This document shows positions 21,504 through 34,385 of a DNA stretch of 64,000 nucleotides, piece after piece. The stretch is from Serripes groenlandicus (lineage: Eukaryota > Mollusca > Bivalvia > Cardiida > Cardiidae). The position numbers and the translations under genes are program-made. The notes beneath the pieces are model-generated. The model had not been told where the DNA came from. It did no database searches and was given only the letters and a program-made list of their open reading frames with translations. Positions within the stretch are counted from its first letter, which is position 1. Each line of letters opens with the position of its first letter. Where the stretch lies: NCBI GenBank assembly GCA_031761405.1, contig JASEVX010000013.1:34042458-34106457 (forward strand). The letters run 5' to 3'.

Positions 21504-21794
21504 TTGATTGATTGGGGTTTAACGCCGTTTTTAACAATTTCTCAGTTATATCACGACGGCCAGTTCACCTACTCATGCATTTCCTGGTTTTCACACACCA
21601 GTACTCCACACAACAATCTTTCCAAGCAACTGTCTGCTTTCCCACATAGACTTAGCCCATTGGTGGAAGACGAATGACGCATGTCGTATTGACTTTTGTC
21701 AATCGTCGGAAAGAAAGTTCGCCGAGACGGGATTCGAACTCAAAACCCCTGGATTGAGAGCCCTCGTCGCTACCGACTGAGCTACCGGGGCTCG
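21504..21794 (-). mobile_element. SINE-1, full length with 15-bp target duplication
   Basis: Tail at the left (GATTGATTGGGGTTTAACG), reversed B box (GGGATTCGAACTCAAA) and A box (GACTGAGCTACCGGGGCTC) at the right. GCGTTAAGGATTGGA at 21489-21503 equals 21795-21809. Confidence 0.95.
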
Positions 21795-21809
21795 GCGTTA
21801 AGGATTGGA

Positions 21810-22336
21810 ACGAAAGCTTAAAGCTCATAAGGTGATTGAACAGTTGTTTACACAGCAACATAAATGTATGAGTTACTAGATATGAATTAAAAAAATAAAA
21901 ATAACTATTGCTAAAAAGAATGATAAATGAAGTGTAGCCAAATTAAATAGATACCTGTATCATATCAGCATCCACTGACCTCATTGTTCTCAAATAAAGT
22001 AGATATATTAAATATTGAAATTGGTAATTTGTGTATACGGGTAAAGGGTTGACACCCAAATGTTAGGTAAACATTGAAATGCCAGTTGTTTTTAAAATCC
22101 CAGCAGACTAATATGTTGTGGGTGGCATAAAGCTCGTGTTGCAAGGCTTATCAGGATTTTCTTATTTAAATTTTGAACGCACTGCATTTGGGTTTCAATC
22201 TTTGTAATAGACATATTATTGATAACGCCGACACCTATTTTCTCATTTAGATAGTAACGCTGTATAATTATATAGTTAAGGAGACGGGCAGTGATCTTTA
22301 TGAATATAGTTATTCATTATAAGTTTTATCATCTAC
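21810..22336. other. Unassigned non-coding stretch
   Basis: AT-rich; no feature recognised. Confidence 0.5.
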
Positions 22337-22700
<364 letters not shown>

Positions 22701-22797
22701 CTCTCGTTATGATATCAGTTGCATTGTATAAAGTACTTCTCCCTTTAATACACTTTCATTGATTTATAGTAATGATTCATATATATTAACTAGACAT

Positions 22798-22838
22798 CTT
22801 AAAAGTCGTCCGCTACTAAAATGTGTTGTAACTGGGAA
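22798..22838 (+). mobile_element. MITE-B right-end fragment
   Basis: AAAAGTCGTCCGCTACTAAA followed by GTAACTGGGAAAGGATTA resembles the right arm and terminus. Confidence 0.55.
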
Positions 22839-23404
22839 AGGATTACGACCGACTACTGCTGAAGATCTTAACGAACATTGACGAAGTTACAGCATCTATC
22901 TATTTCCGTTTACAGATATCCAAATTAAAATATTATGTTGCCGCTGTCAATCATTTTCACAACATCCCGTATAACCTCAGAGTTTTTATTCCAAAGCCGT
23001 GCACCAGCATAACGCGCGTTATGCCACGTGCAACATGCAGCCAAGCATATATCGTAAAGGCAGTGATTCATTATCCTGCTTAATATAAACTTATACCAAC
23101 ATTTTTAATATAAGCTGTTACAAGTAATTTCATATGGATTGAGAACGAATCGGTAATAAAACGTAAATGTACGGCTAGAAAATGTCCAAAATAAACTTGC
23201 ATAAATTATTCACAACTGTTGAATAACTATTCTTGTTCAGAGCAGAGTATAGTAGGATAATGATTAATAAATGTTTTGTCAATTTATAGATCCGATATGC
23301 AAATTAAATCGATATGTTTTGTCCGATACACCTCGGTTGCCGAATGCGGTTTCTACATCACAAACAAAAGCCTTGTGATACATGGGAACCAGGTTGTTTA
23401 CGCT
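22839..23404. other. Unassigned non-coding stretch
   Basis: AT-rich; nothing recognised until the degenerate left edge of the 61-bp array. Confidence 0.5.
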
Positions 23405-24640
23405 CGCACTCGGCAATGTGATGCATGAGAACCAATTTCGTTCGTTCGTTGTCATTGTTTACACCCACACTCGGCAATGTGATGCATGAGAACCAGGTTC
23501 GTTCGTTCGTTGTCATTGTTTACTCTCGCACTCGGCAATGTGATGCATCAGAACCGGTTACGTTCGTTCGTTGTCGTTGTTTACTCTCGCACTCGGCAAT
23601 GTGATGCATGAGAACCGGTTACGTTCGTTCGTTGTCGTTGTTTACGCTCGTACTCGGCAATGTGATGCATCAGAACCGGTTACGTTCGTTCGTTGTCGTT
23701 GTTTACGCTCGTACTCGGCAATGTGATGCATGAGAACCAGGTTCGTTCGTTCGTTGTCGCTGTTTACACCCACACTCGGCAATGTGATGCATGAGAACCG
23801 GTTACGTTCGTTAGTTGTCGCTGTTTACACCCACACTCGGCAATGTGATGCATGAGAACCGGTTACGTTCGTTCGTTGTCGTTGTTTACACTCGCACTCG
23901 GCAATGTGATGCATGAGAACCAGGTTCGTTCGTTCGTTGTCGTTGTTAACGCTGGCACTCGGCAATGTGATGCATGCTAACCAGGTCCGCTCGTTCGTTG
24001 TCGTTGTTTACGCTGGCACTCGGCAATGTGATGCATGAGAACCAGGTTCGTTCGTTCGTTGTCGTTGTTAACGCTGGCACTCGGCAATGTGATGCATGCT
24101 AACCAGGTTCGTTCGTTCGTTGTCGTTGTTTACGCTGGCACTCGGCAATGTGATGCATGAGAACCAGGTCCGCTCGTTCGTTGTCGTTGTTTACGCTGGC
24201 ACTCGACAATGTGATGCAAGCTAACCAGGTCCGCTCGTTCGTTGTCGTTGTTTACGCTGGCACTCGGCAATGTGATGCATGATAACCAGGTCCGCTCGTT
24301 CGTTGTCGTTGTTAACGCTGGCACTCGGCAATGTGATGCATGCTAACCAGGTTCGTTCGTTCGTTGTCGTTGTTAACGCTGGCACTCGGCAATGTGATGC
24401 ATACTAACCAGGTCCGCTCGTTCGTTGTCGTTGTTTACGCTGGCACTCGGCAATGTGATGCATGAGAACCAGGTCCGCTCGTTCGTTGTCGTTGTTTACG
24501 CTGGCACTCGGCAATATGATGCATGATAACCAGGTCCGCTCGTTCGTTGTCGTTGTTTACGCTGGCACTCGGCAATGTGATGCATGAGAACCAGGTTCGT
24601 TCATTGTCGTTGTTTACGCTGGCACGCGGCAATGTGATGC
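23405..24640. repeat. 61-bp minisatellite, about 20 units
   Basis: Units read CACTCGGCAATGTGATGCAT, then GAGAACCAGGTCCGCTCG, then a TTCGTTGTCGTTG link. Two variants segregate along the array: CCGGTTACGTTCG dominates the left half and CCAGGTCCGCTCG the right half. Minus-strand frames of about 64 codons follow the repeats. Confidence 0.95.
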
Positions 24641-24941
24641 ATGGGAACTGGTTAGTTTTTAACGATTAATTCTGGTTTGTGATCCATGTCGTAAGCGTTG
24701 CTTAAAATACGATCGCGGATCTATGAAATGAGTAGCGCTCTGCGAAAAGCATCCGCAAAGCATCTGTAACCTGTTTAGATACAGATCAGCGAACCCTCGC
24801 AGTTTGATCTGGTTCTGCATTGTCCGCCAATTAGCCAGAGAATGTTTTAATTTTTTCTGTAAAGCAGTATCCACTTTGGATCCTTAGCGTAATGTGTGCA
24901 GTCAGATCCACTCGTGTATTACTTACGTTAAGATTAATTAT
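24641..24941. other. Unassigned, possibly MITE-like stretch
   Basis: Contains GATCGCGGATCTATG, CAGATCAGCGAACCCTCGC and GGATCC motifs that recall the MITE-D interior, but I cannot define ends. Confidence 0.35.
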
Positions 24942-25175
24942 CGCAGAGCAGCGCCCAACTCAATAATATGACGTTTTCATTAGGTGTCAAATATCCACGC
25001 GTATAATACTTTCGTAAAGGTTAGTGTTCGCAGAGCACCGCCTATCTTAATCATGTGACGTTTTAATTAGGTGTCAAATGTCTACGCGTTGAATATTTAC
25101 GTGTAGGTTGGTTGATTTTCGCAGAGCACCGCCTTTCTGAAATCATGTGATGTTTTCATTGGATGACAAATAAAC
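24942..25175. repeat. About 88-bp tandem repeat, 3 units
   Basis: CGCAGAGCANCGCC starts units at 24942, 25029 and 25120. Each continues with ATGTGACGTTTTNATTAGGT and CAAAT. Confidence 0.88.
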
Positions 25176-26631
25176 TCAGGTCACAGCACACGTTGGAGAC
25201 TAATAGAATAGTCTGTCACCTCGGTTGTGTAATAAGTATGCGTATCTCGGACGAAGTAGTTACACACCCCTTTGGGTAAATTACGAGTGATGGGCTGGTA
25301 AAAAACAATTAACAGTATCAGCAGTAATAGTTATTTTGTCTTCGCCAATTACAAATAAAAGATGGCGTTGAATATCATAAAAACAAGCTAGTATCTTCTT
25401 AATATGAACAAGAAAAAAGATAAACGGCGATCAATTTGAGAAAACGGAACATGCGCATATTATTTGACTTGAATATCAGAAAGGTTCTATGTGTTTACCA
25501 AAGGCTAATCGGCTATCTCCATCCAGCTTCAGTTTCTATAAATAGATTATCAAGGCCGAGAATACGTCACATGACTGGAGATTACGCGAGGCTTACAAGA
25601 GGTGTATACATTTCAATTGACGATAAATAACTGAAAACTTATCATGTTTCTAAAATAATTAATAAATTGCTCTTAAATATTATGTTTCATACGTTTTCAC
25701 TAATTTTTTTTCACTGAAATTTATTTCTTAAGGAAAACAGTTAAAAGTAAATATACAGAACATTTCATTTTAAAACTTCATCTTATAAGTGCCTCTCGTA
25801 GGATCGCCAACTTGACTATGAACCAATCAAAACGTTTCATTTCCTTTATTTCTTCGACATTGTTCGTTAAATACAACAATTGATTGATCTACACTCTAGA
25901 TCATTTGTTTAACATCTAGGTCAAAACTGCGGTTAAACAGTTATCGCCGAAAAAAGATTCACCAATGCATATCAAACATGTTTTAAACATTAGAAACTCC
26001 TGATTCCAGTTTTAGGTTAAGACAACATACTACTTTTTAGCGTCTAAAAATGTAGTAAAATGTTCTTTTACTTTTGACCTTCAAAATATAACATAATAAA
26101 TCTTCATATTGCTATTCTGTATACATGCATGTATAAAGGAAATGCACTTATCTATGTAATGACGTTCACGCTTTACATACTTGGTATACATGTATATATT
26201 TTGTACCTCATGTATGGGCCGGTTGCATACATATCACTTTTGAAACCGTTATTTTCGGAGTTATATATGTACGCAGAGCTTGCTATTATTTTAGCTAGTA
26301 TGTATTAGAGCCATGTCTAGTGAGTTTAGGTTTTGACATCAATTAAAGTCTTATTGCCATACAACCAGTTGGGCAAGGCTTTCAGTGTTTTCATCAGAAG
26401 ATGCATTAAAGGAGCTGAAAACCAGATTATGATAGTATAGTCATAGCTTTAAAACAGTTTTATAGGCTTAACATGTCTTGAAATATTAAAATCATAATTC
26501 TTGGATAAAATTAGAGTAATAATTTCACGTTCCAGTAAAATAAACACCTAAATATTGATCGTTTATGTTTCATTTTTACTTGGTAGACATATCCAGTAAT
26601 CCAAATTTTGTACATTTTCATGAGTTTCAAT
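25176..26631. other. Unassigned non-coding stretch, 1.4 kb
   Basis: AT-rich, no repeat families visible and no convincing frames (the 64-codon frame at 25436 has no motif). Being free of recognised insertions makes it a candidate for intron or intergenic sequence. Confidence 0.5.
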
Positions 26632-26768
26632 TGACTGTTTTTCAACATTATTGTCAAAATTAAGTTTTGAACTATTGTGTTCTTACATTGTTGTCACTAT
26701 TAGCAATATTTGCAGGAGTGTCAACATTTTGTTTTATCTCCATCTTGAGTACAGCACCTTTAAAGATA
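26632..26768 (+). repeat. Dispersed repeat with hydrophobic segment, copy 2
   Basis: Shares TTGTTGTCACTATTAGCAAT, then an ATTTGCAGGAGTGTCAACAT block and TTTAAAG with the minus strand of 3594-3720. The hydrophobic residues LLSLLAIFA are still encoded, but no start codon lies in frame upstream. Confidence 0.6.
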
Positions 26769-27184
26769 TGTATAGCATATAGAATCAAGACTGATTAAGT
26801 GACCATAAGCAAAACGTTAATCTAAAACGCTTACAAACGAAAGTATCTGTGGCGATTAGGGTCTTATTGCATCTCTTCCTGAGTATCTTTTAACGTTATA
26901 TTGGAATACAACTAGAGGGGCTAAATTCATAGTATTTGAAAATTAGGTCTTCCAAAGGAAAGAACGTCAGTAAAACACTTTACATCATTAAAATCTTTAA
27001 TTATCCTTTTCGACAACTTTAATCATTCAAAATGACCTTAAATGATATAAAGTGTCAAATTTATAGTGTTTTGTAAGAAGGTGCATCAAGAACTATACAA
27101 ACCGTAGTTGAGCAGTCAAGACGTAGGTGAAACTATGTGCATGCGTATGCCTGTTCTCTGATTCAATAGGACACTCTATCACAA
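26769..27184. other. Unassigned non-coding stretch
   Basis: No feature recognised. Confidence 0.5.
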
Positions 27185-27760
27185 TATCACTAAACCAGAC
27201 CTTGACTTCGCTGCAGCAGGAAAACATTCTCAGAGATCTGATGCACGCCTGTTACAATTCGCCTCAGATCGACCTTTGCGTCAGGCAAACAAATTATCAC
27301 CGTCAAATCGTTAGATATAAAATCAGGTAAGATGACCTTTATAACTATACGAGATACAGAAGCGTTGATTGTCGAGATTTCCGGTTGTATAGAATATTTA
27401 AATGTATAGGGTCAATTCGAGACGAACCCTTATGCAGTGTCATGTGTACAGACAACTTCATTAAAACCTTAACTTCGCTAGCTCGCATATAGATCTGATG
27501 ACTCCACAATACAGTTCGTCTCAGATTGACCTTTGCGTCAGCCAATCAAATTGTCTCTTACCATATCGTTCGGTATAAAACAGGTAAGATGACCCATATA
27601 AATACACGATGAAAATAAACAGTGATTGCCAGATGCGCCGATTTTATAGCAGGGGCGTTTGTTATATCGTGCGATAAACGTATCATTGGACATAAAAACC
27701 AGGCACGTGCTCATGAGCATTTTAGTGTATTATGTCGATTCGAGGCGATACTTTATGGAA
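27185..27760. repeat. About 257-bp tandem duplication, 2 units plus a remnant
   Basis: AGATCTGATG, CTCAGATYGACCTTTGCGTC, TATAAAA and CAGGTAAGATGACC recur in the same order at 27230-27345 and 27490-27595. CGATTCGAGGCGATACTTTATG at 27735 echoes the linker of unit 1. Each unit joins a TATA-like motif with a perfect splice-donor-like CAGGTAAG, but no exon can be defined. Confidence 0.75.
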
Positions 27761-27782
27761 GGTAGTCAAATCCAAAATACGT

Positions 27783-30700
27783 ACAGCGAAAAGTATTTTG
27801 GTCTGTTTTTAATGAGATTAACGTACATGAAAAGTATTTTGGTCTGATTTTAATAAGATTAACGTACATGATAAGTATTTTGGTCTGATCATAATGAGAT
27901 TAACGTACAGGAAAGGTATTTTGGTCTGTTTTTGATGAGATTAATGTACATGAAAAGTATTTTGGTCTGATCATAATGAGATTAACGTACAGGAAAAGTA
28001 TTTTGGTCTGTTTTTAGTGAGATTAACGTACAGAAAAAGTATTTTGGTCTGTTTTTAATGAGATTAACGTACAGGAAAAGTATTTTGGTCTGTTTCTAAT
28101 GAGATTAACGTACAGGAAAAGTATTTTGGTCTGATTCTAATGAGATTGACGTAGAGGAAAAGTATTTTGGTCTGTTTTTAAAGAGATTAACGTACAGGAA
28201 AAGTATTTTGGTCTGATTCTAATGAGATTGACGTAGAGGAAAAGTATTTTTGTCTGATTTTAATGAGATTAACGTACAGGAAAAGTATTTTAGTCTGATT
28301 TTAATGAGATTAACGTACAGGAAAACTATTTTGGTCTGTTTTTAATGAGATTAACGTACAGGAAAAGTATTTTAGTCTGATTTTAATGAGATTAACGTAC
28401 AGGAAAAATATTTTGGTCGGTTTTCAATGAGATTAACGTACATGAAAAGTATTTTAGTCTGATTTTAATGAGATTAACGTACAGGAAAAGTATTTTAGTC
28501 TGATTTTAATGAGATTAACGTACAGGAAAAGTATTTTTGGTCTGTTTTTAATGAGATTGACGTACAGCAAAAGTATTTTGGTCTGATTTTAATGAGATTA
28601 ACGTACAGGAAAAGGATTTTGGTATGATTTTAATGAGATTAACGTACAGGAAAAGTATTTTGGTCTGATTTTAATGAGATTAACTTACAGGAAAAGTATT
28701 TTGGTCTGATTTTAATGAGATTAACTTACAGGAAAAAGTATTTTGTTCTGATTTTAATGAGATTAACGTACAGGAAAAGTATTTTGGTCTGATTCTAATG
28801 AGATTGACGTAGAGGAAAAGTATTTTTGTCTGATTTTAATGAGATTAACGTACAGGAAAGTATTTTAGTCTGATTTTAATGAGATTAACGTACAGGAAAA
28901 CTATTTTGGTCTGTTTTTAATGAGATTAACGTACAGGAAAAGTATTTTAGTCTGATTTTAATGAGATTAACGTACAGGAAAAATATTTTGGTCTGTTTTC
29001 AATGAGATTAACGTACATGAAAAGTATTTAGTCTGATTTTAATGAGATTAACGTACAGGAAAAGTATTTTAGTCTGATTTTAATGAGATTAACGTACAGG
29101 AAAAGTATTTTTGGTCTGTTTTAATGAGATTGACGTACAGCAAAAGTATTTTGGTCTGATTTTAATGAGATTAACGTACAGGAAAAGGATTTTTGGTATG
29201 ATTTTAATGAGATTAACGTACAGGAAAAGTATTTTGGTCTGATTTTTATGAGATTAACTTACAGGAAAAGTATTTTGGTCTGATTTTAATGAGATTAACT
29301 TACAGGAAAAGTATTTTGTTCTGATTTTAATGAGATTAACGTACAGGAAAAGTATTTTGGTCTGTTTTTAATGAAATTAATGTACAGGAAAAGTATTTTA
29401 GTCTGATTTTAATGAGATTAACGTACGGGAAAAGTATTTTGGTCTGTTTTTAATGAGATTAACGTACAGGAAAAGTATTTTAGTCTGATCTTAATGAGAT
29501 TAACTTACAGGAAAAGTATTTTTGTCTGTTTTTAAAGAGATTAACGTACAGGAAAAGTATTTTGGTCTGATTCTAATGAGATTGACGTAGAGGAAAAGTA
29601 TTTTTGTCTGATTTTAATGAGATTAACGTACAGGAAAAGTATTTTAGTCTGATTTTAATGAGATTAACGTACAGGAAAACTATTTTGGTCTGTTTTTAAT
29701 GAGATTAACGTACAGGAAAAGTATTTTAGTCTGATTTTAATGAGATTAACGTACAGGAAAAATATTTTGGTCTGTTTTCAATGAGATTAACGTACATGAA
29801 AAGTATTTTAGTCTGATTTTAATGAGATTAACGTACAGGAAAAGTATTTTAGTCTGATTTTAATGAGATTAACGTACAGGAAAAGTATTTTTGGTCTGTT
29901 TTTAATGAGATTGACGTACAGCAAAAGTATTTTGGTCTGATTTTAATGAGATTAACGTACAGGAAAAGGATTTTGGTATGATTTTAATGAGATTAACGTA
30001 CAGGAAAAGTATTTTGGTCTGATTTTAATGAGATTAACGTACAGGAAAAGTATTTTGGTCTGATTTTAATGAGATTAACTTACAGGAAAGTATTTTGGTC
30101 GATTTTAATGAGATTAACGTACAGGAAAACTATTTTAGTCTGATTTTAATGAGAGTAACGTACAGGAAAAGTATTTTGGTCTGTTTTTATGAGATTAACG
30201 TACAGGAAAAGTATTTTGGTCTGATCATAATGAGATGTACATGAAAAGTATTTTGGTCTGATCATAATGAGATTAACGTACATGAAAAGTATTTTGGTCG
30301 GTTTTTAATGAGATTAACGTACAGGAAAAGTATTTTGGTCTGTTTTTAATGAGATTAACGTACATGAAAAGTATTTTGTCTGATTTTAATGAGATAAACG
30401 TACATGAAAAGTATTTTAGTATGATTTTAATGAGGTTAACGTACAGGAAAAGTATTTTGGTCTGTTTTTAATGAGATTAACGTACAGGAAAAGTATTTTG
30501 GTCTGTTTTTAATGAGATTAACGTACAGGAAAAGTATTTTGGTCTGTTTTAAATGAGATTAACGTACATGAAAAGTATTTTTGGTCTGTTTTTAATGAGA
30601 TTAACGTACAGGAAAAGTATTTTGGTCTGATTTTAATGAGATTAACGTACAGGAAAAGTATTTTGGTCTGTTTTAAATGAGATTAACGTACAGTAAAATT

Positions 30701-32243
30701 ATTTTGGTCTGATTTTAATGAGATTAACGTACAGAAAAAGTATTTTGGTCTGTTTTTAATGAGATTAACGAACAGGAAAAGTATTTTGGTCTGATTTTAA
30801 TAAAATTCACGTACCGGAAAAGTATTTTGGTCTGATTTTAATAAAATTCACGTACTGGAAAAGTATTTTAGTCTGATTTTAATAAAATTCACGTACTGAA
30901 AAAGTATTTTGGTCTGTTTTCAATGAGATTAACGTACAGGAAAAATATTTTGGTCTGTTTTCAATGAGATTAACGTACAGGAAAAGTATTTTGGTCTGTT
31001 TTTAATGAGATTAACGTACAGGAAAAGTATTTTGGTCTGTTTTAAATGAGATTAACGTACATGAAAAGTATTTTTGGTCTGTTTTTAATGAGATTAACGT
31101 ACAGGAAAAGTATTTTGGTCTGATTTTAATGAGATTAACGTACAGGAAAAGTATTTTGGTCTGTTTTAAATGAGATTAACGTACAGTAAAATTATTTTGG
31201 TCTGATTTTAATGAGATTAACGTACAGAAAAAGTATTTTGGTCTGTTTTTAATGAGATTAACGAACAGGAAAAGTATTTTGGTCTGATTTTAATAAAATT
31301 CACGTACCGGAAAAGTATTTTGGTCTGATTTTAATAAAATTCACGTACTGGAAAAGTATTTTAGTCTGATTTTAATAAAATTCACGTACTGAAAAAGTAT
31401 TTTGGTCTGTTTTCAATGAGATTAACGTACAGGAAAAATATTTTGGTCTGTTTTCAATGAGATTAACGTACAGGAAAAATATTTTGGTCTGTTTTTAATG
31501 AGATTAACGTACAGGAAAAGTATTTTGGTCTGATTTTAATGAGATAAACGTACAGAAAAAGTATTTTGGTCTGTTTTCAATGAGATTAACGTACAGGAAA
31601 AGTATTTTGGTCTGATTTTAATAAGATTAACGTACATGAAAAGTATTTTGGTCTGTTTTTAATGAGATTAACGTACATGAAAAGTATTTTGGTCTGATTT
31701 TAATAAGATTAACGTACATGAAAAGTATTTTGGTCTGTTTTCAATGAGATTAATGTACAGGAAAAATATTTTGGTCTGTTTTTAATGAGATTAACGTACA
31801 GAAAAAGTATTTTGGTCTGTTTTTAATGAGATTAACGTACAGGGAAAGTATTTTAGTCTGATTTTAATAAGATTAACGTACATGAAAATTATTTTGGTCT
31901 GTTTTTAATGAGATTAACGTACATGAAAAGTATTTTGGTCTGATTTTAATGAGATTAACGTACAGAAAAAGTATTTTGGTCTGTTTTTAATAAAATTCAC
32001 GTACCGGAAAAATATTTTGGTCTGATTTTAATAAAATACACGTACATGAAAAGTATTTTGGTCTGATTTTAATGAGATTAACGTACAGAAAAAGTATTTT
32101 GGTCTGTTTTCAATGAGATTAACGTACAGGAAAAATATTTTGGTCTGATTTAAATGAGATTAACGTACAGGAAAAGTATTTTGGTCTGTTTTCAATGAGA
32201 TTAACGTACAGGAAAAATATTTTGGTCGGATGTTAATGAGATA
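27783..32243. repeat. 41-bp minisatellite, about 109 units, with higher-order repeats
   Basis: Basic unit: CAGGAAAAGTATTTTGGTCT, then GATTTTAATGAGATTAACGT plus one base. Variants (GTAGAGG; AAAACTATTTT; TAATAAAATTCACGTACCGG) recur in fixed order. One block carrying GTACCGG at 30811 recurs 493 bp later at 31304, about 12 units. Another series repeats from about 28215, 28791 and 29569. The unit is not a multiple of three and no frame is open. Confidence 0.96.
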
Positions 32244-32470
32244 CAAAACTTGAATCTAAAAAAGTACCGTAGACGGACAGAAGTCCCAATAAGGCGCTTT
32301 AATGATTTCCCAAAATAAACTAATTTAAGTTTTTTCTATACCAAGTTTACACCTTATTCAAATGTTTCTTTCATTCATTTAAACTATAATGTATGTATTA
32401 ACTTACACATGTTTAAACTGTGTTGCAACAACATGTAAAATGTTTAATGCAAATAAAGTACTTGAAATTG
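32244..32470. other. Unassigned non-coding stretch
   Basis: AT-rich; no feature. Confidence 0.5.
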
Positions 32471-32683
32471 TTAACCCTTTCGCTGCCACAGGCAATTGAA
32501 GGATTTCGCAAACAATGCAGATTCAGGTGAGACAGCTAAAACCGAGCCGTCTCTCCTGATGTCTGCGATGTTTGTCACTTAGGCATTAACTTTTACCAAA
32601 TTTTCTGTTGGACGAATAAATGGAGTGGTCCAATTTCAACATGGAAGAGTCGACTTTGTGAAATTCGGTAGTAAAAGAGTTAA
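32471..32683. mobile_element. MITE-C copy 2
   Basis: TTAACCCTTTCGCTGCCA at the left and GGTAGTAAAAGAGTTAA at the right. The inner imperfect palindrome is GACAGCTAAAACCGAGCCGTC. It has the interior TCAACATGGAAGAGTCGAC of copy 1. Its right TTAA is the left TTAA of the adjoining MITE-B. Confidence 0.85.
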
Positions 32684-32909
32684 CACTTTCCCTCATATAT
32701 ACGCTTTCTGACGCCTCTGCAGCAGACGGCTTTTTTGAAACGTAGTGACAAAAGAAGAAATTGCTCAAAACGAGCAATTTCTCCTTTTGACACAATGTTT
32801 TCCACTTTTTGTCATAGGTTATCCATTCAATTATGGAGATTTTCTATTTTTTGACAAAATATGTTCAATGTCGTCTGCTGCAGAATTGTCGTATGAGGGA
32901 AAGAGTTAA
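32680..32909 (+). mobile_element. MITE-B abutting MITE-C
   Basis: TTAACACTTTCCCTCATA to GTATGAGGGAAAGAGTTAA, with central palindrome AAATTGCTCAAAACGAGC. It shares its TTAA with MITE-C. Confidence 0.92.
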
Positions 32910-33179
32910 GCAGTAATTACACCTCGTATGCAAATAGCCAAACTTTGGGATAATACTGGCGTCCGAACAGCGAGATCATTCTCCCAACGGAACCGAATTT
33001 CGAGCTCTTAAAATTGTCGGAAAACACGAAGAAACAAAACATAATAAACTTAAAGACATTCTTCTTTATATGTGTCATGAGAACGCCAACTATTTCTTAG
33101 CAATGTCTCACATTGAACAAAAGGCATTGTTCCTATGGCATTTTAATGGAACCTTCTCAAAATATGATTTCGTATCCAA
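32910..33179. other. Unassigned non-coding stretch
   Basis: A frame in 33040-33130 reads hAT-like in composition but is too short to call. No feature assigned. Confidence 0.4.
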
Positions 33180-33204
33180 AAACATGAATTGCCTACAGTA
33201 TTTA

Positions 33205-33352
33205 GATTGGTTTCCTTTCCCAAGCTTATAAAGTTTTTTGTGTTGAGTACTTGTCTTGGAAAGCCAGGACACAGTGGGGTAGGTGAATCGGCTGCCGTGA
33301 TATGACTGATTTTTTTTTGAAAAGGCGTTAAACATCAATCAAACAAACAATC
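33205..33352 (+). mobile_element. SINE-1-type 3' fragment
   Basis: GTGTTGAGTACTTGTC, GGGTAGGTGAATCGGCTGCC and GGCGTTAAACATCAATCAA are the SINE body and tail. The tRNA head is missing. Confidence 0.75.
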
Positions 33353-33452
33353 AATTCTTTCCCCACAATGATTTCTTCCAAAGCTATACACATAATTATA
33401 TAAAATAGTATATATTATACATTCAGTTGTTTTTCATGTGTTATACTATTTT

Positions 33453-33796
33453 CAGGGTCGTAGCTTTGCAATAATCAACGTGTAGGCCGTCCGTGAAAAA
33501 ATCAACATTGTGGACTCTGCGTAAAGTATCGACCCGGATCAGCCTAAGCATGCCACACAGGCCTATCCGGATAGACACTTTTCGCCTCCTGTGGATTTTC
33601 TGTTTCAGGAATCACTACTCTATACATCTATCCCCCTAAGACGGAATGTGTCGGCCGGACAAGTCTGCGCGGACAGCGCAGGCTGATCTGGTCGATACAT
33701 TACGCAGATGTCTATCGCCGCAGCTGCATTTTGGGGGCATTTTGAGAAAAAATGTGTAGGCACGTGCCTACAGTGCCTAAAGGGAGCTACGCCCCT
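33453..33796 (+). mobile_element. Element E copy 1 carrying a captured MITE-D
   Basis: CAGGGTCGTAGCTTTG to GGGAGCTACGCCCCTG, 344 bp, flanked by ATTTT at 33448-33452 and 33797-33801 (5-bp duplication). The interior 33486-33720 is MITE-D with its outer ends lost. Near the right end GTAGGCACGTGCCTAC is a perfect palindrome. CAGGG termini suggest the hAT group (some hAT lineages make 5-bp duplications); this is inference. Confidence 0.88.
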
Positions 33797-33825
33797 GATT
33801 TTAGTCAACTGTCTTCAAAGCTAAT

Positions 33826-33968
33826 TCTATGTGGAAAATCAGCGAGTTGCTTGGGGTGATTGTTGTGTGGAGTACTGGTGTGAGAAAACCAGGAAATGCA
33901 TGAGTAGGTGAACTGGCCGCCGTGATATAACTGAGAAATTGTTAAAAACGGCGTTAAACCCCAATCAA
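33826..33968 (+). mobile_element. 5'-truncated SINE-1
   Basis: Starts at TCTATGTGGAAAATCAGC and ends GGCGTTAAACCCC with AATC. TCAAAGC precedes it and follows the tail, a likely short target duplication. Confidence 0.82.
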
Positions 33969-34019
33969 TCAAAGCAGACGACTGTTATGAAGTAAACTGT
34001 TAAACTCACATTCATCCTT

Positions 34020-34235
34020 TCTAATCGACTGAGAGCAGAAGATAGGTTCTGATCTGCGGTCGAGTCATATCAAAGACCGACTTAAAACTATTGCAATGGC
34101 TTACCTCATTGCGGAAAAAAGCATTACGACTGATGCTTTGGTTTCGGAATGAATACAACTGATAGTTCTTGTAGATTAAACAGGAAGTAGCGTGATATAA
34201 CTGAAATTATGTTGAAAACGGTGTAAAACGCCCAC
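34020..34235 (+). mobile_element. SINE-3 fragment
   Basis: GGTCGAGTCATATCAAAGAC, CATTACGACTGATGCT and GTGATATAACTGAAATTATG with GTGTAAAACGCCC follow the SINE-3 order. The head is mostly missing. Confidence 0.65.
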
Positions 34236-34385
34236 TGTATTCAGAATCCACGGTGCATCATATATTTAGAGGGGAAGCATGCTGTTATTGCCATATAATT
34301 CACAATGGTTCAATAAACTGTATGTTTGTTCTTCATTTAAATGAAAATTGCTTCGTTCATACCAGGAAGTAAATAATCGGGGTCT

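Noticed and set aside
23405..24640. CRISPR-like or 5S-rDNA-like array
   Set aside because: Units are contiguous 61-bp copies with no spacers and no rRNA gene sequence.
24641..24941. MITE-D copy
   Set aside because: It has a few motifs like GATCNGC but no recognisable ends.
27783..32243. CRISPR-like regular array
   Set aside because: There are no unique spacers: the whole 41 bp is repeated. The context is a eukaryotic minisatellite.
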